In this document: in pieces, positions 50,688 through 59,519 of the stretch
Position numbering within the stretch: position 1 is the stretch's first letter
Layout: every line of letters begins with the position of its first letter
The notes under the pieces: generated by a model
The model's input: only the letters and a program-made list of their open reading frames with translations
What the model was told of the DNA's origin: nothing
The model's database searches: none
Position numbers and translations under genes: made by a program
Assembly (NCBI RefSeq): GCF_040605455.1
Contig: NZ_JBEXCV010000005.1
Coordinates: 1-64,000, forward strand
Length of the DNA stretch: 64,000 nt
Source of the DNA: Embleya sp040605455
GTDB taxonomy: Bacteria > Actinomycetota > Actinomycetes > Streptomycetales > Streptomycetaceae
Direction of reading: 5' to 3'

Positions 50688-52286
50688 ATGGATACGACGA
50701 AGCATGGGCCGGACCGGACGAACGAGGCCGACGCGCCGCCCGACCCGAGGCGGTGGTGGGCGCTGGGCGCCCTGGTGGTCGGCCTCCTGGTGGTCGGCCT
50801 GGACACCACGATCATCAACGTGGCGATGCCGACGATGAGCGATCAACTGGGCGCGAGCACGGGCGACCTGCAATGGATCGCCGACTCGTACATCGTGGTG
50901 TTCGCGGCGCTGATGCTCCCGGCCGGACTGATCGGCGACCGCTACGGCCGGCGGCTCTTCCTGCTGGTGGGGCTCGCGATATTCGCCCTGGGCTCGGTGG
51001 TCGGCGCGCTGGTCGGCTCGGTCGAGGGAGTAATCGCGGCGCGCGCCCTGATGGGCATCGGCGGGGCGTTCATCATGCCGCTGTCGCTGTCCATCCTGCC
51101 CTCGCTGTTCCCGGCCGCCGAACGCGGCAAGGCGGTCTCGGTCTGGGCCGCGAGCACCGCCCTGGGCATCCCGCTCGGGCCGATCCTCGGCGGGCTGCTG
51201 CTGGAGCACTTCTGGTGGGGTTCGGTGTTCCTGATCAACATCCCGATGGTCGCGCTGGCCCTGCTCGTGTGCGGATTCCTGCTGCCGGTGTCCCGCTCGG
51301 CGAGCGCTCCGAAGGTGGACATCGCGGTCACAGTGCTCGTGGTCGCGGGGCTGACCACGCTGATCTTCGCGCTGATCGAGGCGCCCGAGTGGGGTTGGGC
51401 CGACGCGCGTGTGCTCGTGCTGTTCGGCGCGGCGGCGCTGCTGCTGGTGAGCGTGGTGGTGCGCGAGACCAGGGCCCGACAGCCGATGATCGACTTCCGG
51501 CTCTTCCGCGACCGCAACTTCCTGTGGGCCACAGTCGCCGCCCTGGTGCCCTCCTTCGCGATAGCCGGCGTGCTGTTCTTGGTGCCACAGCGGTTCCAGG
51601 GCGTGGACGGGCACAACGCGTTCGGTACCGGCCTGCGCCTGCTGCCGATGCTCGGCGGGCTGTTCGTGACCTCGTTGGCGGGCGACAAGCTCGTGCTGCG
51701 GTTCGGCTACAAGGCGGTCATCCCCAGCGGACTGCTCCTGCTCGGCGGCGGGCTGCTGATGGGCTCGACCGGCTCGACCGGGGACGGGTACGGATGGACG
51801 GCGGCCTGGCTCGTCGTGACCGGCCTGGGTATCGGGCTGTCGCTGGTGCCAGCGATGGACGCGGTGATGGCCAATCTGCCACCGGAACGCTCCGGGATGG
51901 GCTCGGCCCTGGTGCAGACCCTGCGTCAGGTGTCGGGCGCACTCGGGGTGGCGATCCTGGGCAGCGTGTTGGCGTCCGCGTACCTGGACCGGATCGACAC
52001 GAACGGTCGCCCCGACGAGATCGCCGACACCGCGCGCGACTCGATCGGCGGCGCGGTCAAGGCGGCGGGCCGTACCGGGGACCCGGCGCTGCTCGACTCG
52101 GCCCGCGACGCGTTCGTGCACGGCATGGACCTGAGTCTGCTGATCTGCGGCGTCGCCTCGGTGCTGATGGCCGTCGCGGTGGCGATCTTCCTCCCTCGCC
52201 GAACCGTCGCCACCCCTGTGCCGGCGCCGGGCCCCACCGGACCGGGAGAATCGGGGCATGACCGCGAAGGAGTCCTCCATCCCTGA
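50688..52286 (+). CDS. DHA2-type MFS drug exporter
   Basis: 532 aa, 14 predicted helices. VVGLDTTIINVAMPTMSDQL in TM1, GLIGDRYGRRLFLLVGLAIF (motif A), GIGGAFIMPLSLSILPSLFP, GIPLGPILGGLLLEHFWWGS (antiporter motif C). It probably exports a toxic or self-made compound by proton exchange. It overlaps the following TetR gene by 29 nt, so the two are co-transcribed. Confidence 0.93.
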   Translation: MDTTKHGPDRTNEADAPPDPRRWWALGALVVGLLVVGLDTTIINVAMPTMSDQLGASTGDLQWIADSYIVVFAALMLPAGLIGDRYGRRLFLLVGLAIFALGSVVGALVGSVEGVIAARALMGIGGAFIMPLSLSILPSLFPAAERGKAVSVWAASTALGIPLGPILGGLLLEHFWWGSVFLINIPMVALALLVCGFLLPVSRSASAPKVDIAVTVLVVAGLTTLIFALIEAPEWGWADARVLVLFGAAALLLVSVVVRETRARQPMIDFRLFRDRNFLWATVAALVPSFAIAGVLFLVPQRFQGVDGHNAFGTGLRLLPMLGGLFVTSLAGDKLVLRFGYKAVIPSGLLLLGGGLLMGSTGSTGDGYGWTAAWLVVTGLGIGLSLVPAMDAVMANLPPERSGMGSALVQTLRQVSGALGVAILGSVLASAYLDRIDTNGRPDEIADTARDSIGGAVKAAGRTGDPALLDSARDAFVHGMDLSLLICGVASVLMAVAVAIFLPRRTVATPVPAPGPTGPGESGHDREGVLHP

Positions 52287-52887
52287 CCTGCCCGGCTCGC
52301 CCCTGGGGTTGCGCGAGCGCAAGAAGATCAAGACCCGCCAGGCGATCCGCCGGGAGGCCTACCGGCTCTTCCGCGAGCACGGCTACGACGCGACCACCGT
52401 CGACCAGATCGCCGAGGCCGCGGAAATCTCACCCAGTACGTTCTTCCGCTACTTCCCCACCAAGGAAGACCTCGTACTCACCGACGAGTACGACCCCCTG
52501 CTGGTGGAGATCCTGCGGACCGCGCCCAAGGGCGCGAGCTTGGTCCGGGTGGTGCGCACCGGTGTCCTGGACGCCCTGCGCGAGATCCTGCGCGTGGATC
52601 GCGAGGAAATGGCCACCCGGATGACGCTGGTGCTGAACGTCCCGGCGCTGCGCCGGCGCACCTACGAGCAGCAGATGCAGACCTGGGTCCTGATCACCGA
52701 GGCGTTCGCCGCTCGTACCGGGCGCTCGGCGGACGATCTGGAACTGCGGGTCGCCGGCGCCTCGATCAACGCGGCGATGGCGGAGGCGATCATGGGTTGG
52801 GCCCGGAACGGCTGTACCGAGGACTTGGTCGAGCTGGTCGACCAAGCCCTGGCGATGCTGGAGGCGGGGCTGCGGGACAGCCCGTGA
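52258..52887 (+). CDS. TetR-family regulator of the MFS exporter
   Basis: 209 aa. N-terminal helix-turn-helix: KKIKTRQAIRREAYRLFREH, then ATTVDQIAEAAEISPSTFFR, YFPTKEDLVLTDEYD. The C-terminal domain has an MftR-like layout (MAEAIMGWARNGCTEDLVEL). ATG 52258 lies inside the end of the exporter gene. It most likely represses the shared promoter at about 50.65 kb. Confidence 0.92.
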   Translation: MTAKESSIPDLPGSPLGLRERKKIKTRQAIRREAYRLFREHGYDATTVDQIAEAAEISPSTFFRYFPTKEDLVLTDEYDPLLVEILRTAPKGASLVRVVRTGVLDALREILRVDREEMATRMTLVLNVPALRRRTYEQQMQTWVLITEAFAARTGRSADDLELRVAGASINAAMAEAIMGWARNGCTEDLVELVDQALAMLEAGLRDSP

Positions 52888-52909
52888 CCCCGCCGCCGCA
52901 GCGCCGATG

Positions 52910-54973
52910 TCAGGCCCGGGCCACCGCCTTGGCCAGGACCTGTTCGGCCAGTTGCTCCGGATCGGTCACCGGGGCATCGCACGTGAAGTGCCGACACACG
53001 TACGCCGCCGGTCGGCCGCCCACCAGCGGCCGATCGCGCAGCAGCGGCACTGGCGACTCCTCGGCCGGGTCGCCCATCGCGACCACCGCGCCGGGGGCGG
53101 TGGACATCAGCGCGGTCAGGTAGAGCGCCCAGGTCGCGTCGTCGTCGCGCGGGCCGACCACGGCGATCTCGCGCGGCCCGTCCAACCACGCCTCGGCGAC
53201 CGCCAGGCCCCAGCCGATCGCGCGCGGGGCGCGGGCGGCCAGCACCCGGACCAGGCCCAGCGCGCGGCCGGCGGCTTCGCGGTGTTCGGGCGAACCCAGG
53301 TGCGCCGCGTAGCCGAGCAGGGCGCCGGCCGCGCCGGTCCAGCCCGACGGGGTGACCCCGTCGGTGGGGTCCTGCGGTCGGCGAAAGAGTTCCTCGGCGT
53401 CGTCCGCGGTGTCGTACAGCGCGCCGTCCTCGTCCACGAAGTGCCCCAGCACCACGTCCACGAGCACGCCGGCGAAGGTCAGCCACGCATCGTCCGAGGT
53501 CACCGCGTACAACGCGAGGAAGCCCTCGGCCACGTCCGCGTAGTCCTCCAGGACACCCGCGTTCGGCCCCGGTCGGCCGTCGCGCGAGGTGCGCACGAGC
53601 CGGTCGCCGAGTTCGTCGTCCTCGTCGCCGCCCAGATGCACCGCGAGCAGCAGGTCGGCCGCCGCGAGCGCGGCGTCGAGCAGGTCGGGGCGGGAGAACA
53701 GGGTGCCGGCCTCGGCCAGCGCCGCGATGGCCAGCCCGTTCCACGCGGCCACCACCTTGTCGTCGCGGCCCGGCCGGGCCCGCTCCGCGCGTGCCGCCAG
53801 CAACCTCGCCCGTACGTCGGTCAGTCGCTCGATGTCCTCGGGGTCGTCGAGCAGTCGCAGTACGGACATGCCGTGCTCGAAGGTGCCCTCCTCGGTCACC
53901 GCGAACACCTCGGCCGCCCACGCGCCGTCCTGCTCGCCGAGCGCCTCGATCAACTGGGCCGGGGTCCAGGCGTAGAACGCGCCCTCCACCGACCGGCCCT
54001 GCGCGTCCAGGCTGTCCGCGTCCAGCGCGGAAGCGAACGCGCCCTCGGGAGTGCGCAGTTCACGGACCACGAAGTCGGCCGTCTCGAGCGCGATCCGGCG
54101 CGCGAACTCGCTCCCGGTGGCCCGCCACAGGTGGGTGTACACCCGGATCAGCTGAGCGTTGTCGTACAGCATCTTCTCGAAGTGCGGCACCACCCACGCC
54201 GCATCCACCGAGTAGCGCGCGAAGCCGCCGCCGAGTTGGTCGTAGATGCCGCCCCTGGCCATCGCCTCGCAGGTTTCCTGGGCGATCTCCAGGGCCGCCT
54301 CGGACTCGGTCCGGGCCTGGTGGCGCAACAGGAACTCCAGCACCATCGACGGCGGGAACTTGGGCGCGTCACCGAAGCCGCCGTGCGTGGCGTCGTAGTC
54401 GCGCGCGAGCAGGGTCAGTGCCGCGTCCAGGTCCTCGGCGGTCGGTGCCTCGCCGCCGGTGTGCAGATCGCGGGGGGCGGCCAGGGAGGCGGCGATCTGG
54501 AGGCCGGTGCGCCGCACCTCGTCGTTGCGGTCGACCCAGGCCTTGTTGATCTCGTACATCACCTGCCGGAACGAGGGCATCCCCCGGCGGGCCTCGCTCG
54601 GGTAGTAGGTGCCGCAGTAGAACGGCTCCCCGTCGGGCGTGGCGAACACGGTCATCGGCCAGCCGCCCTGGCCGCGGTTCATCTCGACCGTGGCCTCCAT
54701 GTAGACCGCGTCCACGTCCGGGCGCTCCTCGCGGTCGACCTTGATCGCGACGAAGTTCGCGTTGACGATCGCGGCGGTGGCCTCGTCCTCGAAGGACTCG
54801 TGGGCCATCACGTGGCACCAGTGGCACGCGCTGTATCCGACGCTGAGCAGGATCGGGACGTCACGGCGGCGCGCCTCCGCGAACGCCTCCTCCCCCCACG
54901 GCCACCAGTCGACGGGGTTGTCGGCGTGTTGCAGGAGGTACGGCGATGTGGACCCAGCGAGACGATTCGGCAT
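52910..54973 (-). CDS. YyaL-type thioredoxin-domain protein (DUF255)
   Basis: 687 aa. N-terminal thioredoxin-like domain: PNRLAGSTSPYLLQHADNPV, SVGYSACHWCHVMAHESFED (CHWC redox motif), NANFVAIKVDREERPDVDAV. The rest is an (alpha/alpha)6 barrel like N-acylglucosamine epimerases (GGIYDQLGGGFARYSVDAAW; VPHFEKMLYDNAQLIRVYTH). The family is conserved from bacteria to man (SSP411/SPATA20), but its reaction is unproven. Convergent with the TetR gene, 22 nt apart. Confidence 0.92.
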   Translation of the reverse strand: MPNRLAGSTSPYLLQHADNPVDWWPWGEEAFAEARRRDVPILLSVGYSACHWCHVMAHESFEDEATAAIVNANFVAIKVDREERPDVDAVYMEATVEMNRGQGGWPMTVFATPDGEPFYCGTYYPSEARRGMPSFRQVMYEINKAWVDRNDEVRRTGLQIAASLAAPRDLHTGGEAPTAEDLDAALTLLARDYDATHGGFGDAPKFPPSMVLEFLLRHQARTESEAALEIAQETCEAMARGGIYDQLGGGFARYSVDAAWVVPHFEKMLYDNAQLIRVYTHLWRATGSEFARRIALETADFVVRELRTPEGAFASALDADSLDAQGRSVEGAFYAWTPAQLIEALGEQDGAWAAEVFAVTEEGTFEHGMSVLRLLDDPEDIERLTDVRARLLAARAERARPGRDDKVVAAWNGLAIAALAEAGTLFSRPDLLDAALAAADLLLAVHLGGDEDDELGDRLVRTSRDGRPGPNAGVLEDYADVAEGFLALYAVTSDDAWLTFAGVLVDVVLGHFVDEDGALYDTADDAEELFRRPQDPTDGVTPSGWTGAAGALLGYAAHLGSPEHREAAGRALGLVRVLAARAPRAIGWGLAVAEAWLDGPREIAVVGPRDDDATWALYLTALMSTAPGAVVAMGDPAEESPVPLLRDRPLVGGRPAAYVCRHFTCDAPVTDPEQLAEQVLAKAVARA

Positions 54974-55293
54974 GGAGCCATCCTCGCGCGCCCCACCCCA
55001 AAATCGCGGGAGGGCCCTCCCGGGGTCGACCGGATGGGCGGGCGGGATCGTCGTCCGACGTTGGGCGAACGGCGGCCGAGCGGGACACCGGCCATGGTCA
55101 CCAGCGTCGGTGCGGGTCTGTCGGCGGACAGGTGGAGACCGACGAGGCGGGGTGGCGTTCGGTCCGAAGCGCGGGAAGGGTGCTCAGCGAGCGACTGTTC
55201 TCGCTTGCCGGGTCCGCCGGCCAACGCGGTTGTCAGGAGCCCTCGTTAGAGTCGCGAGCTTGATCCATCCGACCCGGGACAGAGGGCCTCTTC
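54974..55293. other. Divergent intergenic region, no gene
   Basis: 320 nt between divergent genes. TAGAGT (55247-55252) is a possible -10 for the NTF2-like gene, 41 nt before its ATG. No convincing gene on either strand and no strong dyad. Confidence 0.4.
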
Positions 55294-55722
55294 ATGAGCG
55301 ACAACGACGTGCGGCAGTTCGGCATCCGCACCTATGACCAGTGGACGGCCATGTGGAACGGCGGCCTCGACCTCGCCGAGAAGATCATGGCCCCGGAATT
55401 CACTCTGCGCTATGCCCAGCCGGGCACCGAAGCTTTCGACGATGCCCATACTCCGCGGCAACTCGCCGACATCATCGCGGCCTGGCACCGAAGCCGGCCC
55501 GGCCTGCGCTTCGAGGCCGAGGGCTCGCCGGTCGTGGACCTGCGATCCGGCGACGGCGCTCCGACCGGCCTGGTTGCCCGGCCGTATCGCGCCGGCTACA
55601 CGGACGCCGACGGCCGGCCCGTGGCAAGGAGCGGAACCGACACCCTCAGGCTCACCGGCGGCTTGATCAGCGAGGTCTGGTCCGTGTCCTCCGGCCCCGG
55701 GGGGCGGACCTTCTACCGTTAG
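55294..55722 (+). CDS. NTF2-like / SnoaL-type small protein
   Basis: 142 aa with an NTF2-like cone fold: GIRTYDQWTAMWNGGLDLAE, KIMAPEFTLRYAQPGTEAFD, RQLADIIAAWHRSRPGLRFE, and DTLRLTGGLISEVWSVSSGP near the end. Such proteins include polyketide cyclases, isomerases and many with unknown ligands. No catalytic role can be assigned. ATG 55294 has GAGGG upstream. Confidence 0.8.
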   Translation: MSDNDVRQFGIRTYDQWTAMWNGGLDLAEKIMAPEFTLRYAQPGTEAFDDAHTPRQLADIIAAWHRSRPGLRFEAEGSPVVDLRSGDGAPTGLVARPYRAGYTDADGRPVARSGTDTLRLTGGLISEVWSVSSGPGGRTFYR

Positions 55723-55725
55723 GGC

Positions 55726-56037
55726 GTGTCCGCGTGGGCGGTCGCCAACGGCACGCTCGCGACCGCCCGGTCGGCCGACGGCCCCGCGTGGTTCGCCCTC
55801 CTGGCCGACCTCGAACGCGACCTACCCACCGGTCCCGTTGCCGAGTGGGACGACCCACCGTTCGTCCCGGACCCGCACCGGGAGGTACGACCGCGCGCGA
55901 GCGGAAAGCGCGCATCGGCCCGCTGCCACCAGACGATCCGGCTGGGGCGACGCCGTCGGCCGCTCAGGCCACCGGTGCCCCGTTGCCTTCCTTGCGCTTG
56001 GCGTCGGCCTCGGCGTCGGCCTCGGCGTCGGACTTGA
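55726..56037 (+). CDS. Doubtful hypothetical ORF
   Basis: Starts GTG 3 nt after the NTF2-like gene. The first 70 codons have typical GC3 bias and read plausibly (SAWAVANGTLATARSADGPA; ALLADLERDLPTGPVAEWDD), but the rest becomes arginine-rich and overlaps the opposite-strand gene at 55964. It could be a real short gene with a decayed end, or chance. Confidence 0.25.
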   Translation: MSAWAVANGTLATARSADGPAWFALLADLERDLPTGPVAEWDDPPFVPDPHREVRPRASGKRASARCHQTIRLGRRRRPLRPPVPRCLPCAWRRPRRRPRRRT

Positions 56038-56203
56038 CCGCCGGCTTGTCGCTCTCCTCGAAGTCCACCCGCTTGAGCTGCTTGTTCATCGACTTGAGCA
56101 GGAGCCAGGTGGCGACCGCGATCGCGGCGACCACCACGAATCCGAGCAGGCCGGGCGTGACCTTGCTCTCCTCGACCGCGAGCTGGAGCGCGAGCGGTGT
56201 CAT
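55964..56203 (-). CDS. Small single-pass membrane protein downstream of mca
   Basis: 79 aa. One helix (GLLGFVVVAAIAVATWLLLK, about residues 18-38), then a charged tail with KQLKRVDFEESDKPAVKSDA and repeats of DAEA. I recall similar short membrane proteins beside mca in related genomes. Function unknown. It is separated from mca by a strong terminator. Confidence 0.75.
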   Translation of the reverse strand: MTPLALQLAVEESKVTPGLLGFVVVAAIAVATWLLLKSMNKQLKRVDFEESDKPAVKSDAEADAEADAKRKEGNGAPVA

Positions 56204-56272
56204 GACGAACTACCTCCTGGATCGGAACCCCTTGTGAACAAGAGTGACACCCGATCGGCGGGACGTATGCAC

Positions 56273-56305
56273 CGAGGGCCCGGAGAGATGCTCTCCGGGC
56301 CCTCG
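56273..56305 (-). terminator. Terminator after mca
   Basis: 15-bp perfect stem CGAGGGCCCGGAGAG with complement at 56291-56305 and a 3-nt loop, 87 nt past the mca stop. Confidence 0.8.
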
Positions 56306-56327
56306 TTCGGGTCGTACCGCGGCCATC

Positions 56328-56375
56328 GAGGTCACCCCGAGGTACGCCGAGGTCACCCCGAGATACGCCGAGGTC
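56328..56375. repeat. 21-bp tandem repeat beside the mca 3' end
   Basis: Two units (56328-56348 and 56349-56369) differing at one base, plus six bases of a third. They begin GAGGTCACCCCGAG and sit between the mca stop codon and its terminator, so they would be in the mca 3' untranslated RNA. Confidence 0.65.
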
Positions 56376-56391
56376 CTCGCGACTCCGCCGG

Positions 56392-57270
56392 TCAGCTCCG
56401 CACGCCGACCCGCACACCCGCGAACAGGTCGTCCTCGGGCAGGTCCGTGTCCACCAGCGAGCGGACCAGTTCGTAGTCCTCGGTCGGCCACACCTCGCGC
56501 TGCACCGAGATCGGCACCCGGAACCAGAAGCCGTCCGGGTCCACCTGGGTGGCGTGCGCGATCAGCGCCCGGTCGCGGGTCTCGAACCAGTCGGCGCACG
56601 GGATGCGCGTGGTGATGTCCCGCTCGTCGCGGTCGCCCCAGCGCTCCAGCCACTCGCCGTAGGGCGACTCCAGGCCGCGGCTGAGCATGCCCTCGTGCAG
56701 CGCCTCGATCCGGGCCCGGGAGATGCCCTGGTTGTAATACAGCTTCAGCGGCTGCCACGGCTCACCGGAGTCCGGGTACGCGTCCGGGTCGCCCGCGGCG
56801 TCGAAGGCCACCATGGTGATCTTGTGCGTCTGGATGTGGTCGGGGTGCGGGTAGCCGCCGTTCTCGTCGTACGTGGTGATCACGTGCGGGCGAAACTCGC
56901 GGATCAGCCGGACCAGCGGCTCGGCCGCCTTGTCCACGTCCAGCACCGCGAAGCACCCGTCCGGAAGCGGCGGCAGCGGGTCGCCCTCGGGCAGCCCCGA
57001 GTCCTCCCAGCCCAGCCACGCCTGTTGCACGCCCAGGATCTCGCGCGCCGCGTCCATCTCCTTGCGGCGCACCTCGTGAATGTTGGCCTCGATCTCCGGA
57101 TCGCCCTGGAGAGCGGGGTTGAGCACCGAGCCGCGTTCGCCGCCGGTACAGGTCGCGACGAGGACCTCGGCCCCCTCGGCGACATAGCGCGCCATGGTGG
57201 CCGCGCCCTTGCTCGACTCGTCGTCGGGGTGCGCGTGCACCGCCATCAGCCTCAGCCGATCGTCACTCAC
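56392..57270 (-). CDS. mca: Mycothiol S-conjugate amidase
   Basis: 292 aa. LmbE-like zinc amidase: MAVHAHPDDESSKGAATMAR (HPDD zinc site), ITTYDENGGYPHPDHIQTHK (second histidine set). It cleaves mycothiol conjugates to a mercapturic acid for export, detoxifying electrophiles. GTG 57270 has GAGGAG 10 nt upstream; ATG 57288 would add six residues. It is divergent from the DUF4307 gene, the usual arrangement in actinomycetes. Confidence 0.95.
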   Translation of the reverse strand: MSDDRLRLMAVHAHPDDESSKGAATMARYVAEGAEVLVATCTGGERGSVLNPALQGDPEIEANIHEVRRKEMDAAREILGVQQAWLGWEDSGLPEGDPLPPLPDGCFAVLDVDKAAEPLVRLIREFRPHVITTYDENGGYPHPDHIQTHKITMVAFDAAGDPDAYPDSGEPWQPLKLYYNQGISRARIEALHEGMLSRGLESPYGEWLERWGDRDERDITTRIPCADWFETRDRALIAHATQVDPDGFWFRVPISVQREVWPTEDYELVRSLVDTDLPEDDLFAGVRVGVRS

Positions 57271-57416
57271 CGGAACGTCGCTCCTCATCCGTGCCCCGTG
57301 TCCCAGCCGCCGGGTCGTACCGCCGGGACCTGTCGAGGGCCGCTCTTGCACCGGACATATAGTGGCCGATAGATCTCGCTCGGGCACAAACCCGGGCCCG
57401 TCCCGCAGGAGACCCG

Positions 57417-57803
57417 GTGAGCGCAACGCCCGTCACCCGTTACGGCAAGGGCGCCACCCGAAACGACCGCAAGCTGCGGATCGCCTTCGCGGTCTTCATG
57501 GTCGTGCTCGTGGCCGGGACGGTGTGGATCGGCCTCGATGTGGCGAACCCCGGCGTACGCGGGTCTATTCCGAGTTTCAAGGTCACCTCGGATTCCTCGA
57601 TCGAGGTCCAGGTGGAGATCCGCAAGGACGCCGACGAGGAAGCCGTCTGCGTGCTGCGCTCGCGCGATCAAAGCGGCGCCGAGGTGGGCCGCCGCGAACT
57701 GCGCTTCGCCAAGGGCGACAAGCACATCGAGCGCACCGAGACGCTCCAGACGGCGGGCCGGCCCAACACCGCCGAGCTGGAGGATTGTCACACCATCGGC
57801 TGA
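57417..57803 (+). CDS. DUF4307 membrane protein
   Basis: 128 aa. The N-terminal RYGKGATRNDRKLRIAF precedes one transmembrane helix (AVFMVVLVAGTVWIGLDVAN) and an exported domain with two cysteines (EEAVCVLRSRDQSGAEVGRR; ELEDCHTIG). GTG 57417 follows AGGAGA by 5 nt. Conserved next to mca; function unknown. Confidence 0.88.
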   Translation: MSATPVTRYGKGATRNDRKLRIAFAVFMVVLVAGTVWIGLDVANPGVRGSIPSFKVTSDSSIEVQVEIRKDADEEAVCVLRSRDQSGAEVGRRELRFAKGDKHIERTETLQTAGRPNTAELEDCHTIG

Positions 57804-57900
57804 CGGGCGGGTCGGCGCCGATCGCGGATCGGCCTCCCGAGTCGCTCGGCTGCGCGTGACTGCCCGAGACGTCGGGAGATTGTTACTCTCGAAGCTTCGT

Positions 57901-57942
57901 CCCCTCACGACCCGAGGTGTTCACACCGCGGACGGTGAGGGG
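57901..57942 (+). promoter_or_regulatory. Nested hairpin upstream of greA
   Basis: CCCCTCAC (57901-57908) and GTGAGGGG (57935-57942) enclose GGTGT-TC-ACACC. It is about 125 nt before the greA start and 97 nt after the DUF4307 stop, so it could be a terminator or a leader structure. Confidence 0.4.
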
Positions 57943-58066
57943 GCGCTGGTATATGTGACACCTCTCTGTGCCGCCCGGGCCCGCCCCGACGGCCGGTCGG
58001 ATCGCGTGTACCTCTTTCGTACGCACCGTGTACGCAACCCCGTCGCAGACCTACGAGGAGCACCCC

Positions 58067-58564
58067 GTGACCCAGACCAGCGAAAGCGTCACCTGGCTCA
58101 CCCAGGAGGCGTACGACCGGCTCAAGGCCGAGCTGGAACACCTGTCGGGTCCCGCCCGTGCCGAAATCGCCGTGAAGATCGAAGAGGCCCGCCAGGAAGG
58201 CGACCTCAAGGAGAACGCGGGCTACCACGCGGCCAAGGAGGAGCAGGGCAAGCAGGAGCTGCGGATCCGCCAGCTCATCGGCCTGCTTCAGAACGCCAAG
58301 GTGGGCGAGGCCCCCGCGGACGACGGCGTGGTCGAGCCCGGCATGGTCGTCACCGTCGTCTTCAACGGCGACCACGACGACCCCACGACCTTCCTGCTCG
58401 GCTCGCGCGAGGACGCCGTGAGCGACGTGGACGTCTACTCGCCGCAGTCGCCGCTGGGCAAGGCGATCAACGGCAAGTCGGTCGGCCACAAGGCCACCTT
58501 CGCGCTGCCGAACGGCAAGAGCACCAGTGTCGAGGTCCTGGCGGCCAAGCCCTACAAGGGCTGA
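58067..58564 (+). CDS. greA: Transcription elongation factor GreA
   Basis: 165 aa. Coiled-coil finger: WLTQEAYDRLKAELEHLSGP, KIEEARQEGDLKENAGYHAA (acidic tip residues), KEEQGKQELRIRQLIGLLQN. C-terminal globular domain ends SPLGKAINGKSVGHKATFAL. It stimulates RNA polymerase to cleave backtracked transcripts. GTG 58067 follows GAGGAG by 6 nt. A terminator follows. Confidence 0.96.
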   Translation: MTQTSESVTWLTQEAYDRLKAELEHLSGPARAEIAVKIEEARQEGDLKENAGYHAAKEEQGKQELRIRQLIGLLQNAKVGEAPADDGVVEPGMVVTVVFNGDHDDPTTFLLGSREDAVSDVDVYSPQSPLGKAINGKSVGHKATFALPNGKSTSVEVLAAKPYKG

Positions 58565-58575
58565 GCAACGACCCG

Positions 58576-58615
58576 AAGCGGCCCGGGCTCCCCGTATCCG
58601 GGGGCCGGGCCGCTT
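58576..58615. terminator. Terminator after greA
   Basis: AAGCGGCCCGG (58576-58586) with complement 58605-58615 and an inner CCCC/GGGG stem. It lies between convergent greA and the ABC permease gene. Confidence 0.75.
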
Positions 58616-58658
58616 GCGCTCTTTCGAGCTTCGGGCGTTCGTACGGTCGGGCGATCGG

Positions 58659-59519
58659 TCAGGACACCGCGGAGCGGTACTTGCGCACCGACCAGGTGCG
58701 GAAGATTCCGATGATCACCACGGACCACAGCAGCGAAGCCCACACCGGGTGCTGCATGGGCCAGGCGTCCGACACCGCGTCCGCCCCCGGCGTGCCGAAC
58801 AGCACCCGGGCGGCCTGCACGGTCGCGCTGAACGGGTTCCAGTAGGCGATGTGCTGGAGGAACGTGGGCAGCGTGGTCGGCGGTGCGAACGCGATGGACA
58901 GGAACGACAGCGGGAACAGCCAGATCAGGCCGCCGGACGTGGCCGCCTCGGGGGTGCGCACGGACAGGCCGATCAGCGCGCCGATCCAGGAGAACGCGTA
59001 ACCCAGGAGCAGCAGCAGCGCGAGTCCGCCCAGGCCCTTGAGCAGCCCGTCGTGCATCCGCCAGCCGACGATCAGCGCACACATCACCATGACCACCATG
59101 GTGAGCGCGGTCTGCACGGCGTCGGCGATGGTGCGGCCCGTGAGCACCGCGCCGCGCGACATCGGCAACGAGCGGAACCGGTCCATGAGGCCCTTGTGCA
59201 TGTCCTCGGCGATACCCGCACCCGCGCCGGCGGTGGCGAAGGTGACGGTCTGCGCGAAGATGCCCGCCATCACGTAGTCGCGGTAGGCGTTCTTGTCCTC
59301 GACGCCGGGGATGCCGATCGCGCCGCCGAAGACATAGGCGAACATCAGCACGAACATCACCGGCTGGATCATCCCGAAGATGATCATCTCCGGGATCCGC
59401 ATCATCCGGATCAGGTTGCGTCGGGTCATCACGATGGAGTCGCGCGCCGACTGGGCCAGTCCGCCGCGCACCACTGGTGCGCCCGCGGGTGCCACGGGGG
59501 TCTTGGTCAGCACGGCCAT
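58659..59519 (-). CDS. ABC-2 type drug exporter permease (DrrB-like)
   Basis: 286 aa, six predicted helices: MIIFGMIQPVMFVLMFAYVF, QTVTFATAGAGAGIAEDMHK, GLMDRFRSLPMSRGAVLTGR, LLLGYAFSWIGALIGLSVRT, then AYWNPFSATVQAARVLFG. The RFRSLPMSR loop is typical of daunorubicin-type exporters. Its start overlaps the ATPase stop (TGATG), so the two are co-translated. Confidence 0.92.
   Translation of the reverse strand: MAVLTKTPVAPAGAPVVRGGLAQSARDSIVMTRRNLIRMMRIPEMIIFGMIQPVMFVLMFAYVFGGAIGIPGVEDKNAYRDYVMAGIFAQTVTFATAGAGAGIAEDMHKGLMDRFRSLPMSRGAVLTGRTIADAVQTALTMVVMVMCALIVGWRMHDGLLKGLGGLALLLLLGYAFSWIGALIGLSVRTPEAATSGGLIWLFPLSFLSIAFAPPTTLPTFLQHIAYWNPFSATVQAARVLFGTPGADAVSDAWPMQHPVWASLLWSVVIIGIFRTWSVRKYRSAVS

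Noticed and set aside
52910..54973. Plus-strand 780-codon ORF opposite the YyaL-type gene
   Set aside because: A shadow of the minus-strand gene; no domain, and the minus strand has the CHWC thioredoxin motif and a full family layout.
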